Assembly (NCBI GenBank): GCA_934101495.1
Contig: CAKORG010000013.1
Span: forward strand, 1 to 27,474
Direction: 5' to 3'
DNA from: an uncultured Bacilli bacterium
GTDB lineage: Bacteria; Bacillota_I; Bacilli_A; RF39; UBA660
Length of the DNA stretch: 27,474 bases
Positions 16,199 to 23,465 of this stretch are shown here, piece by piece. The notes under the pieces are model-generated. The model saw nothing but the letters and a program-made list of their open reading frames with translations, had not been told where the DNA came from and made no database searches. Made by a program: the position numbers and the translations under genes. The stretch's first letter is position 1; every line of letters begins with the position of its first letter.

Positions 16199-17143
16199 TT
16201 AATTATTTTTTAAATACCATTTACTTGGATAGATATACGTTATTTTGTCTTTTTTTGCAACATATTTTTTCTTTATTTTGGTCCTATTGGATTTTAGATC
16301 TGGTAATGCTTGTCTACAGTATTTATCTAATTCACAAAATATATTTTGACAATCTATTAATTGTAGTGGTCTATTACAAATTTTTTTAAAATCCAAACCT
16401 AATCTTTTAAATTCTTCTTCTTGGTGTTCATACATATATCTGATGATATCTTCATTAGTCTTTTTACCTTTATCTATAAAGCACTTTTTGATGCCTCTTA
16501 AAGAGCCAGGTCCGGCTACTGTGAATTCATCCTCACGCCAATTTACAGCATCACTATAATTAATATCTGTTACTAATTGATAAGCCATGAAATTTCCAAT
16601 TAAAGGGTAACTTTTTATTATTTTGAATCCTTCTTCCATAGTTTTTGCACTTAAAATTTTTAAATGAGCCTTATCAATATTGAAAATCTTATCCAATAAT
16701 GCTAAATGATTATCATGTTTTCTATCATAACCAAAGGCTTTATTAGCACAGCTTATATAAGCATCATTATATATTTTTATTCCATTTAAAATGGCATTTT
16801 CTAAAACTTTGGAATACTTTTTCATATCAAATGTTTTTAAAGTAATATCATTAAAATTGTCTAGTAATAATTCCCAAGTTGATTCTTTATTAAATAATTT
16901 AAATAAAAGTATTCTAAAAATCATGTCTTCATCACTATATTTTTTTTCGTTGTAGATAACATTTTTAAGTAAATATTGACTAACTCTATCATTTACTCTG
17001 TAACTATTACAGAACTTATAAGTTTGTAGTATTTTATCTTTTGTCCATGGAGGTTCTTCACCATTTAATTTTTTCCAAAATATACTTTGTCTTTCATATG
17101 CAAAATACCAGTATAAATCATAAACATATTGTCTTCTTTTCAT
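16199..17143 (-). CDS. Base-hypermodification-type protein (aGPT-pyrophosphorylase / 5-hmdU kinase helical-domain family)
   Basis: The family is the alpha-glutamyl/putrescinyl-thymine pyrophosphorylase group (HMUDK helical domain), found with phage and bacterial DNA base hypermodification. Three hallmarks are visible. FWKKLNGEEPPWTKDKIL and YKFCNSYRVNDRVSQYL lie at about 22-59, where the family has PWT-D--L--Y-FCN-YR--DRVS. TVAGPGSLRGIKKCF is near 208-222. LIDCQNIFCELDKYCR is near 260-276. These domains are distantly related to helix-hairpin-helix DNA glycosylases. At 314 residues the core looks complete. The start at 17143 has GAGGT 4 bp upstream and follows the radical SAM stop by 2 bp; the ATG at 17158 lacks a site. 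Tight coupling to a radical SAM gene suggests joint action, perhaps on DNA or a nucleotide; that is inference. Confidence 0.75.
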   Translation of the reverse strand: MKRRQYVYDLYWYFAYERQSIFWKKLNGEEPPWTKDKILQTYKFCNSYRVNDRVSQYLLKNVIYNEKKYSDEDMIFRILLFKLFNKESTWELLLDNFNDITLKTFDMKKYSKVLENAILNGIKIYNDAYISCANKAFGYDRKHDNHLALLDKIFNIDKAHLKILSAKTMEEGFKIIKSYPLIGNFMAYQLVTDINYSDAVNWREDEFTVAGPGSLRGIKKCFIDKGKKTNEDIIRYMYEHQEEEFKRLGLDFKKICNRPLQLIDCQNIFCELDKYCRQALPDLKSNRTKIKKKYVAKKDKITYIYPSKWYLKNN

Positions 17144-17145
17144 AT

Positions 17146-18150
17146 CTACCTCATACATTTTGGATCTCTAGAGTTAATACATCTTGTTAATACCTTTACT
17201 TTATCATCATCTTGTGAGTATTTTGCAATTATTTTTTGACCAATACAGCCACTTTTACAAATATTGTATTGACTGCAAGACGAACAACTATTACTTATAT
17301 TTAAGTTTCGTAAATTAGTAAAATATTCGGAGTTATACATCTCAATTAAAGAATTTTCTTTTATATTTCCGCTTATACCTAATTCCGTAAAATATTTTAT
17401 AGAATCACACGGATAAGCAATTCCATCAAAACCAATTATCATTATTTCATCTGCAATGATACAAGGATTATTTTTTATTCCTAAAATATTCCAAGGACTT
17501 CCTAATCTAATTCTAGATTGATAACTACTATTTAAATATAAAGCTTTAATTAATAATAGTTCTTCTTTTGATAAATCCATTTCATTTGTTCCTTTACCAT
17601 GTGGAACAAATCTAAGCAAACTAATTTTATCAAAATATCTTTTGCTATTAAATGTTTGAATAGTTCTGTTTACAACTTCATCTAATCTATCAATAGAATC
17701 TTTCGATACAGCGTAATGAAAACCTAAAGTAGCATTATTTCCTTCAAATACTTTGTCAAAAAATTCTTCTTTTTCATATGTGGACAGTTCTTTTTCATTA
17801 GTTAAAGCATCAGCTAAGGAGTATATAATTTTATTTAAACCGTTTTCTATTAAAATTTTATATTGTTTTAAAGTTTGATTATTTCTGTATGCAAAAGAAT
17901 AAATTGTTGATTTCATACCTAGACTTGATGTTAATTTAATCAACTCAGAGAGTTTATCATACATTAATGGTTCTCCGCCAGTAAAAACTATAGTCTCTAC
18001 ATCCATTAATTTTGCTTCTTTTATAATTTTAGTAACATCATTAAAGTCTAGTTCTTGTAAATTTTTCTTATCACTTGTAGCACTACTAGAACAGTGTTTA
18101 CAATTTCTTGAACATTTATTAGTTAATTCTATTTTTACTTCTTTTAACAT
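17146..18150 (-). CDS. Radical SAM/SPASM domain protein
   Basis: Radical S-adenosylmethionine enzyme. The 4Fe-4S cluster cysteines are C13, C17 and C20 in the pattern Cx3Cx2C, followed by VFTGGEPLMYD near residue 60, which binds SAM. A C-terminal SPASM-type region is rich in cysteines (AYPCDS, SCSSCSQYNICKSGC, then RC and KC), so it should hold one or two extra clusters. SPASM proteins often modify peptides but some act on other substrates. The 334-residue length is typical. The start at 18150 has GGTGAT 4 bp upstream; the earlier ATG at 18162 overlaps that site. It is the first gene of a three-gene operon with an extended -10 promoter. No small precursor peptide gene is seen next to it, which weakens a RiPP reading. 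Confidence 0.85.
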   Translation of the reverse strand: MLKEVKIELTNKCSRNCKHCSSSATSDKKNLQELDFNDVTKIIKEAKLMDVETIVFTGGEPLMYDKLSELIKLTSSLGMKSTIYSFAYRNNQTLKQYKILIENGLNKIIYSLADALTNEKELSTYEKEEFFDKVFEGNNATLGFHYAVSKDSIDRLDEVVNRTIQTFNSKRYFDKISLLRFVPHGKGTNEMDLSKEELLLIKALYLNSSYQSRIRLGSPWNILGIKNNPCIIADEIMIIGFDGIAYPCDSIKYFTELGISGNIKENSLIEMYNSEYFTNLRNLNISNSCSSCSQYNICKSGCIGQKIIAKYSQDDDKVKVLTRCINSRDPKCMR

Positions 18151-18176
18151 ATAAATCACCATCCGAATATATAGAA

Positions 18177-18185
18177 ATTATATCA
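18177..18185 (-). promoter_or_regulatory. Extended -10 promoter of the radical SAM cassette
   Basis: Minus-strand TG-A-TATAAT (18185-18177), 26 bp before the chosen ATG at 18150. The -35 region is weak. No other promoter is needed for the three genes that follow. Confidence 0.5.
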
Positions 18186-18236
18186 TAAAAGTCTGCTATT
18201 TCCTAACAAAACTTAAAGAGATATTTTAAAATCATT

Positions 18237-18437
18237 TAGAAAATAGTATTGAAAATTGATTTGAGTAGAAAAATTGTTTTTAATTTGACAAACAAAAAAA
18301 TTATAAAATGTAAATACCTTCTAAAAGCTTTAGAAAAAAGAATAAAAACTAGCTGGAATGCTAGTTTCTATTAATGTGCACATAAATTTCCGTTTTTTGG
18401 GGCTATTGTTTAACTCATAACGCCTTGTAAAACAATT
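18237..18437. other. Intergenic stretch without a gene (part of the 18151-18685 gap)
   Basis: The gap between the radical SAM gene and the DUF84 gene spans over 500 bp. It holds the promoter at 18177-18185, a terminator at 18341-18367 and a SecA-tail repeat at 18438-18475. At about 18485-18615 there is AT-rich sequence with two loosely similar copies of an Asn/Thr-codon-rich segment, interrupted by stops. Nothing else is evident. Confidence 0.5.
18341..18367 (-). terminator. Intrinsic terminator downstream of the DUF84 gene region
   Basis: Stem AAACTAGC (18346-18353) with GCTAGTTT (18360-18367), six-base loop, followed by TTTTTATT on the minus strand. Confidence 0.7.
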
Positions 18438-18475
18438 TATTTTCCACAGCAATTCTTATATTTCTTTCCAGAGCC
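18438..18475 (-). repeat. 38-bp direct repeat of the secA 3' end (detached SEC-C tail), copy 1
   Basis: Identical base for base to 19366-19403, the last codons of secA. On the minus strand it encodes the SEC-C zinc tail CGSGKKYKNCCGK with a stop, preceded by WEHPLS instead of the SecA sequence NDPCI. It is a detached second copy of the secA end, 928 bp away, on the far side of the DUF84 gene. Confidence 0.85.
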
Positions 18476-18685
18476 ACATGATAGTGGATGCTCCCATATT
18501 ATCTGTATTATTTATACTTATAGTATTATGAGTATTTCTTTATTTATCGAACTAGGTAACATCTATATTATTTGTATTTATGATATTATCTGTACTATAA
18601 GTATTTCTCTAACGTGGACATATTGTGGACATTGTACACACCACTGAATTTAAATCATAACAATTAGTGATTTTAATTATTTAAA

Positions 18686-19267
18686 TTATTTTTTTAAATT
18701 CATTTCCAATTTTTTATATGTTTTATTACTATTTTGCATAAATTGAATTGCACTAATTACAGCAGTTGAATCAAAATAACTTCTATAGTAATAACTGTCT
18801 GTTAAATATCCACTTATTCCATTTACCTTTTTATTATTTTCATTACCTATTATTTTTTCAATTACTTTATTTAGTGATTTACCATCCTTTACCCAATCAA
18901 ACATAGCTTTAGTTATTTGTAACCCTTGTGATTTTCCAAAGTACTCATTTTTACTTGAATCCATAATAGACGCATAAGTAATTATAAAATAATAATCATT
19001 AATTTGCTCATATCCACCTTCAATACTAATTAGTAAATCAAAATTGATATTATTTTCTATGCAATACTTTGATAATTCTTGATTTCTATTATGTGCTCCT
19101 GTTAAAATTTCTCCATTTATTGGCTTTGAACTAACATAAGAATCAACCTCTAAAGATTCAATTTCAAAATTATCTATACCTAATTCTATTAAAGCTATAA
19201 TTATCGCTTCTTTTTTTGAATTATTTTGAGAGCCTAGAATAATTTTAATAGTAATCACCTCTTTCAT
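18686..19267 (-). CDS. DUF84-family NTPase (inosine/xanthosine triphosphatase-like)
   Basis: Matches the DUF84/YjjX family, which hydrolyses non-canonical purine triphosphates such as ITP and XTP. Motifs in order: KIILGSQNNSKKEAI (nucleotide loop), VSSKPINGEILTGAHNRN, the acidic IEGGYEQ, and ISGYLTDSYYYRSYF, where the family has G-LT--Y-R--Y. Length is about 187-193 residues, normal. The coordinate given is the nearest in-frame ATG (19267), but the strong site AGAGGTGAT lies inside that reading frame, 4 bp before an ATT at 19249. The ATT start would give the family-typical N-terminus (M)KIILGSQ. The TTG at 19309 has no ribosome binding site. The gene is flanked by 38-bp copies of the secA end, so it may have been inserted. 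House-cleaning of damaged nucleotides is the likely job. Confidence 0.8.
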   Translation of the reverse strand: MKEVITIKIILGSQNNSKKEAIIIALIELGIDNFEIESLEVDSYVSSKPINGEILTGAHNRNQELSKYCIENNINFDLLISIEGGYEQINDYYFIITYASIMDSSKNEYFGKSQGLQITKAMFDWVKDGKSLNKVIEKIIGNENNKKVNGISGYLTDSYYYRSYFDSTAVISAIQFMQNSNKTYKKLEMNLKK

Positions 19268-19364
19268 TAATAATACACTGTGTTCACAAGATTTATATTG
19301 TTTAGACAAATCACGGATAATTTTTTCAATTTTTAAAAATGCTTATTTTATTGGGGTTTGCGAG

Positions 19365-21854
19365 CTATTTTCCACAGCAATTCTTATATTTCTTTCCAGA
19401 GCCGCAGATGCATGGGTCATTACGACCTATTTTATGGCTAACTCTTTTAGGTTCTTTCTTTAATTTTTCTTTGCCATCATTTGCTGTTCCTTTTAAAGTT
19501 TGTTTTCTTTCAACATTTTGACGAACTTCTGCTTTAAGCAAGAATAAGGCAATATCATTATCAATTTTGTTAAGTAAGTTATCAAACATTTCAAAGCCTT
19601 CCATTGTGTAGACTTGAACAGGGTTTGATTGTCCATATCCACGAAGACCAACGCCTTCTTTTAAGTGTTCCATAGCACTCATGTGATCTACCCAACTTGT
19701 ATCAATGACACGTAGTGATATAGCTTTTTCAAAATCATTCATAAGTGGTGATGATATCATTTTCTTTTCGTAATCTTTGATAACAAGTTCACTTATGTGG
19801 TCAATTACTTCTTGTTCTTTCATGCCTTCAAGAACTTTTGGATTTAACTGTTCACCTTTTAAGAAGTTCGTATTTACATATTCTGCAATTTCAGATAAAT
19901 CATTTTCTGTTAGATAATTTTCTGGTGGAATATGACTATCTACTAAGTTTGTTATTGTATTTTTAAATGTTTCAATAATTGTATCATGAATGCTTTCTTT
20001 ATCTAATATTTCATTACGACGTGCATAAATAATTTCTCTTTGTTCATTTAAAACATTGTCATAGTCAAGTAAACTTTTACGATAGTCGAAGTTGTTTCCT
20101 TCAACTTTCTTTTGAGCTGATTCAATACTTCTTGTTAGTGCTTTAGAGCGGATTGCTTGGTCATCAGTTATTCCCATGCTTATTAGCATATTTTTTATTT
20201 TTTCAGTACCAAAACGACGCATTAAATCATCTTCGAATGATACAAAGAATTGACTTGTTCCTGGGTCCCCTTGACGTCCTGAACGTCCACGTAACTGATT
20301 ATCAATACGACGAGATTCATGTCTTTCGGTACCAATTACATAAAGACCTCCAATTTCACGAACACCTTCACCAAGTTTAATATCTGTTCCACGACCTGCC
20401 ATATTTGTTGCAAGTGTTATGGCATCTTTTTCACCAGCATGAGCAATTATTTCAGCTTCTCTTTCATGGTTCTTAGCATTTAATACTTCATGTTTTAAAC
20501 CATTTTTAGTGAGTAATTTACTTAATTTTTCATTAGCTTCAACTGAGATTGTACCAATTAGGATTGGTTGATGTTTAGAATGGATTTCTTTAACTACATT
20601 TATAATTGCTTTATATTTTCCATTTTCTCCTGAATAAACTAAGTCTGGTAAATCTTCACGAATTACTGGTTTATTAGTTGGTATTCTAATAACGTACATG
20701 TTGTAAATATTTCTAAATTCTTCTTCTTCAGTCTTGGCAGTACCTGTCATACCTGATAGTTTATTATACATTCTAAATAAGTTTTGGAATGTGATTGTTG
20801 CCATCGTCTTAGTTTCAGTGTTAATTGTAACACCTTCTTTAGCTTCGATGGCTTGATGAAGTCCTTCAGAATATTGTCTTCCATGCATTAGACGACCCGT
20901 AAACGGATCAACAATTATAATTGCATCATTATCTACAACATAATCAATATCTTTTTTAAAGCCATAATTTGCTTTTAAAGCTTGATTAATATGATGAACT
21001 AAGCTTGTGTTATCTAAGTCATAAAGATTTGTTATGTTTAAAAACTTTTCAACTTTTTTACTACCTTCTGCTGTTAAAGAGACACTCTTTGTTTTTAAAT
21101 CTATTGTGTAGTCATCTTCTTCTTTTAGTCTTTTTGCTACTCTGTCTGCTTCGATATAAAGACTGTTAGTATTAAATTGTCCACCACTTATGATTAATGG
21201 AGTTCTTGCTTCATCAATTAAGATTGAGTCAACTTCGTCGATGATACAGAAGTTAAGTCCTCTTTGAACTCTATCTTCTTTTCTTACTACCATATTATCT
21301 CTTAAATAGTCAAAACCAACTTCATTGTTTGTTGAATATGTAATATCAGCATTGTATGCTTCTTGTTTTTCTTTAGGTGATAATTCTCTTAAATTTATAC
21401 CAACTGATACACCTAATAAATCATAGATTGGACGCATCCATTCAGCATTACGACTTGATAAGTATTCATTGGTTGTTACTACGTGTACACCTTGACCACT
21501 TAACGCATTAAGATATGCTGGCAATATAGTTGTTAAAGTTTTACCTTCACCAGTTTTCATTTCAGCAATGTTACCATAGTGAATTGCTAAACCACCAAGA
21601 ATTTGAACATGGAATGGTTTTTCACCAATAGCACGATATGCAGCTTCACGAGCTAAAGCAAATGCTGGAACTACAATATCATCTAGTGTTTTTCCATCTT
21701 CAAGCATAGCTTTAAATTCTAAAGTTTTATCTTTAAAATCTTCATCTTTTAAAGCTTGCATAACAGGCTCTAATTTTTCAATTTCTTCTGCTAATTTTTC
21801 AAAGCGACATAATTCTTTATATTCACTGTCTAATAATTTTTTTATAAAATTCAT
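19365..21854 (-). CDS. secA: Protein translocase ATPase SecA
   Basis: Motor ATPase that pushes unfolded preproteins through SecYEG. At 829 residues it is a full-length SecA. Visible are the nucleotide loop MKTGEGKT near 100-107, the helicase box IIDEVDSILIDEARTPLI, TGTAKTEEEEFRNIY, ATNMAGRGTDIKLG and the arginine finger region QLRGRSGRQGDPG. The C-terminal zinc-binding SEC-C tail is DPCICGSGKKYKNCCGK. The ribosome binding site is AAGGAG. It has its own promoter and lies about 115 bp after hpf. In Bacillus subtilis prfB follows secA directly; here secA is followed by the DUF84 gene and prfB is 12 kb away. Confidence 0.98.
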   Translation of the reverse strand: MNFIKKLLDSEYKELCRFEKLAEEIEKLEPVMQALKDEDFKDKTLEFKAMLEDGKTLDDIVVPAFALAREAAYRAIGEKPFHVQILGGLAIHYGNIAEMKTGEGKTLTTILPAYLNALSGQGVHVVTTNEYLSSRNAEWMRPIYDLLGVSVGINLRELSPKEKQEAYNADITYSTNNEVGFDYLRDNMVVRKEDRVQRGLNFCIIDEVDSILIDEARTPLIISGGQFNTNSLYIEADRVAKRLKEEDDYTIDLKTKSVSLTAEGSKKVEKFLNITNLYDLDNTSLVHHINQALKANYGFKKDIDYVVDNDAIIIVDPFTGRLMHGRQYSEGLHQAIEAKEGVTINTETKTMATITFQNLFRMYNKLSGMTGTAKTEEEEFRNIYNMYVIRIPTNKPVIREDLPDLVYSGENGKYKAIINVVKEIHSKHQPILIGTISVEANEKLSKLLTKNGLKHEVLNAKNHEREAEIIAHAGEKDAITLATNMAGRGTDIKLGEGVREIGGLYVIGTERHESRRIDNQLRGRSGRQGDPGTSQFFVSFEDDLMRRFGTEKIKNMLISMGITDDQAIRSKALTRSIESAQKKVEGNNFDYRKSLLDYDNVLNEQREIIYARRNEILDKESIHDTIIETFKNTITNLVDSHIPPENYLTENDLSEIAEYVNTNFLKGEQLNPKVLEGMKEQEVIDHISELVIKDYEKKMISSPLMNDFEKAISLRVIDTSWVDHMSAMEHLKEGVGLRGYGQSNPVQVYTMEGFEMFDNLLNKIDNDIALFLLKAEVRQNVERKQTLKGTANDGKEKLKKEPKRVSHKIGRNDPCICGSGKKYKNCCGK
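19366..19403 (-). repeat. 38-bp direct repeat, copy 2 (native secA 3' end)
   Basis: Last codons of secA including two bases of its stop; identical to 18438-18475. The pair flanks the DUF84-family gene. Confidence 0.85.
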
Positions 21855-21876
21855 TTTTCATTTCTCCTTAATGTGT

Positions 21877-21885
21877 ATTATAACA
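21877..21885 (-). promoter_or_regulatory. Extended -10 promoter of secA
   Basis: Minus-strand TG-T-TATAAT (21885-21877), 22 bp before the secA ATG at 21854. No convincing -35. It lies after the hpf terminators, so secA is a separate transcript. Confidence 0.6.
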
Positions 21886-21901
21886 TAAGTGAAAGAAAAG
21901 A

Positions 21902-21960
21902 AAAAGCTTTTAGGGCTTTTTTCACAGGATATTCACTAAAAAAGAAGCCTTTTAGGCTTC
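21902..21960 (-). terminator. Double intrinsic terminator after hpf
   Basis: First hairpin GAAGCC/GGCTTC (21944-21960) runs into TTTTTT on the minus strand. A second, AAAAAGC/GCTTTTT (about 21902-21922), follows. Both lie between the hpf stop and the secA promoter. Confidence 0.8.
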
Positions 21961-21970
21961 AAATTATAAA

Positions 21971-22507
21971 CTATTTAACATTTATAATACCAAATTTGCC
22001 ATCTTTTCTTTTATATAGAACAGATACGCAATCTTCATCAATATTTTTAAAGACAAAGAAATCATGATTTAATAAATCAATTTGGAGCAAAGCTTCTTCT
22101 TCATCCATTGGCTTCATTTCCATTTCTTTTCTTTTGATGATTTTTGGTATTTCTTCTTCCTCATCGTCAGAAACTTCAAAATCAAAACTCATTTCAAATT
22201 TAGGAACATCGCGATATTTCTTGCCAAGACGATTTTTATTTTTTCTAATTTGTCCTTCAAGTTTGTCAACGACTAGGTCCACAGCTGCATAAAAGTCGGA
22301 ATGTCTTTCTTCTGCTCTTAAAGTAAATTTACTTGTTGGCACTGTTACTTCAATACTTTCCTCTTGGTTCTTAACCTTAACTAGGACTTTACACTCTGTG
22401 CTCTTTGGGCTTTCAAAATACTTATCAAGCTTTCCTAACTTTTCTGTTATGTATTCTTTCATTGATTTTGTGACTGTTACTTTGTCACCACGAATACTTA
22501 TTTTCAA
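21971..22507 (-). CDS. hpf: Long-form ribosome hibernation promoting factor
   Basis: Dimerises 70S ribosomes into inactive 100S particles in stationary phase. The N-terminal S30AE domain (about 1-100) starts MKISIRGDKVTVTKSMKEYI and includes FTLRAEERHSDFYAAVDLVVDKLEGQI. An acidic linker follows (about 112-120). The C-terminal dimerisation domain (about 125-178) ends FFVFKNIDEDCVSVLYKRKD and GKFGIINV. Length 178 fits the long form. It starts with TTG at 22507 after GGAAGGTGAT. It has an extended -10 promoter and a double terminator, so it forms a single-gene transcript next to secA, as in Bacillus. Confidence 0.95.
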   Translation of the reverse strand: MKISIRGDKVTVTKSMKEYITEKLGKLDKYFESPKSTECKVLVKVKNQEESIEVTVPTSKFTLRAEERHSDFYAAVDLVVDKLEGQIRKNKNRLGKKYRDVPKFEMSFDFEVSDDEEEEIPKIIKRKEMEMKPMDEEEALLQIDLLNHDFFVFKNIDEDCVSVLYKRKDGKFGIINVK

Positions 22508-22527
22508 TATATCACCTTCCTATAATT

Positions 22528-22536
22528 AATATAACA
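22528..22536 (-). promoter_or_regulatory. Extended -10 promoter of hpf
   Basis: Minus-strand TG-T-TATATT (22536-22528), about 21 bp before the TTG start, directly after the cspA terminator. Confidence 0.5.
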
Positions 22537-22545
22537 CAAATAAAA

Positions 22546-22568
22546 GAAAAAAACTACTTAATTGTAGT
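22546..22568 (-). terminator. Terminator of the cold-shock gene
   Basis: Short stem ACTAC/GTAGT (22568-22564 with 22557-22553) with loop AATTAA, overlapping the stop codon and followed by seven T residues on the minus strand. The stem is short, so strength is uncertain. Confidence 0.55.
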
Positions 22569-22772
22569 CATTTCTTGTTCTAAAACATCAACTGCTTGTA
22601 AACCTTTTGAAGTTTCAATTAATTTAAAGCTTACTGTTGCACCTTCGTTTAATGTCTTATAACCTTCTTTTACGATAGCTGAATAATGCACAAAGATGTC
22701 AGAAAGTTTATCACATTCGATGAAACCATAGCCTTTGTCATTATTAAACCACTTAACAGTTCCCTGCATCAT
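22554..22772 (-). CDS. Cold-shock protein (CspA family)
   Basis: Small single-domain OB-fold RNA chaperone that melts mRNA structure. Of 72 residues, the two RNA-binding motifs are KGYGFIE (RNP1) and DIFVHYS (RNP2, usually VFVHFS). The start GTVKWFNNDKGYGF is typical. It ends slightly longer than CspB/CspD of Bacillus (66-67 residues). There are two ATG codons in a row; the first is 8 bp from GGAG. A perfect palindrome and possible promoter lie about 65 bp upstream. Which Csp paralogue it is cannot be told. Confidence 0.93.
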   Translation of the reverse strand: MMQGTVKWFNNDKGYGFIECDKLSDIFVHYSAIVKEGYKTLNEGATVSFKLIETSKGLQAVDVLEQEMTTIK

Positions 22773-22836
22773 AACTCTAGCTCCTTCCTACTCTTAAACT
22801 TTAACACACTATAGTATATAATGCAACAAAAATCGT

Positions 22837-22850
22837 TCGACAAATGTCGA
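22837..22850. promoter_or_regulatory. Palindrome upstream of the cold-shock gene
   Basis: TCGACAAATGTCGA is an inverted repeat with arms TCGACA and TGTCGA. On the minus strand it also forms two direct TTGTCGA units, one of which could serve as a -35 box for TATACT about 19 bp downstream. It may be an operator, a -35 region or part of the 5' leader. Confidence 0.35.
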
Positions 22851-22865
22851 CAAAATGCGGGTTTT

Positions 22866-23462
22866 TCAAGCCTTTTTGCTAGTGATTATGTAGGTTTCAA
22901 AATTTTTAAAAATATATGTTTTTTTGTTAAATTTGTTTTCAAAACTAGAAAATATTTCATTAATGAGGTTTCCACTACCTAATAAATATACTTCTTTTTC
23001 TCCTAAAATATAATTTATGTAAGACATTAAATCATCATTACTTAAGAAACATTTTGTTTCAATATAGATGTTATTAACTTTTTTATATTCATCTAAGAAT
23101 GTTATATTTAAGTAATTATCAAAGACATTTACATATGAATTTGCGCTATTTAACTTATAATGTTTAAGTTCTTTATCAATACTTATTTTTCTATAATTAA
23201 AGCAATTTATTATATTTTTTAAAAATGTTATATCTGCAGGTGTATAATTTGATGCGACGATTATTTTGATTTTTTCACCAAATAAAGAGTTATTTAAATG
23301 ATTTTCACTTAATAACTTTTCTAAAGATTTCATGAATTTATTTATATTTGCTACTTTTCCTCCGTATATAACATCTTTTGCTAGTCTATATTTTATTATC
23401 TTATCTTTTTTCTTTAAATATAAATAATCATCTGTTATATGTAATACATAGTTATATTTCAT
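22866..23462 (-). CDS. Degenerate MreB/Mbl-like (actin-fold) protein
   Basis: The gene occupies the place of mbl directly after spoIIID (3 bp gap, AGAGGT site). The protein can be laid along Mbl by eye: DVIYGGKVANINKFMKSLEK with the Mbl DGVIADFEVTEAML region, KIIVASNYTPADITFLKNII with the PTNITSVEQKAIKEA region, ISIDKELKHYKLN with the EEEPKVAAIG region, YVNVFDNYLNITFLD in place of VVDIGGGTTDIAVI, and VYLLGSGNLINEIF in place of the GGGALL loop. It has only 198 residues against about 330, and the phosphate loops are lost (no DLGT, no DIGGGTT). If this is right, it cannot bind ATP in the usual way. The alternative is an unrelated small protein; the synteny argues against that. Confidence 0.55.
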   Translation of the reverse strand: MKYNYVLHITDDYLYLKKKDKIIKYRLAKDVIYGGKVANINKFMKSLEKLLSENHLNNSLFGEKIKIIVASNYTPADITFLKNIINCFNYRKISIDKELKHYKLNSANSYVNVFDNYLNITFLDEYKKVNNIYIETKCFLSNDDLMSYINYILGEKEVYLLGSGNLINEIFSSFENKFNKKTYIFKNFETYIITSKKA

Positions 23463-23465
23463 AGT

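Noticed and set aside
18151..18250. A short precursor peptide for the radical SAM/SPASM enzyme (RiPP system)
   Set aside because: No small frame with a ribosome binding site lies next to the enzyme on the same strand; the region is promoter-like.
18485..18615. Repeated AT-rich segments as a CRISPR array or tandem repeat array
   Set aside because: Only two loose copies, no constant repeat length and no regular spacers.
19267..19309. TTG at 19309 as the start of the DUF84 gene
   Set aside because: No ribosome binding site and the added residues lie outside the family; the real site is within the frame further on.
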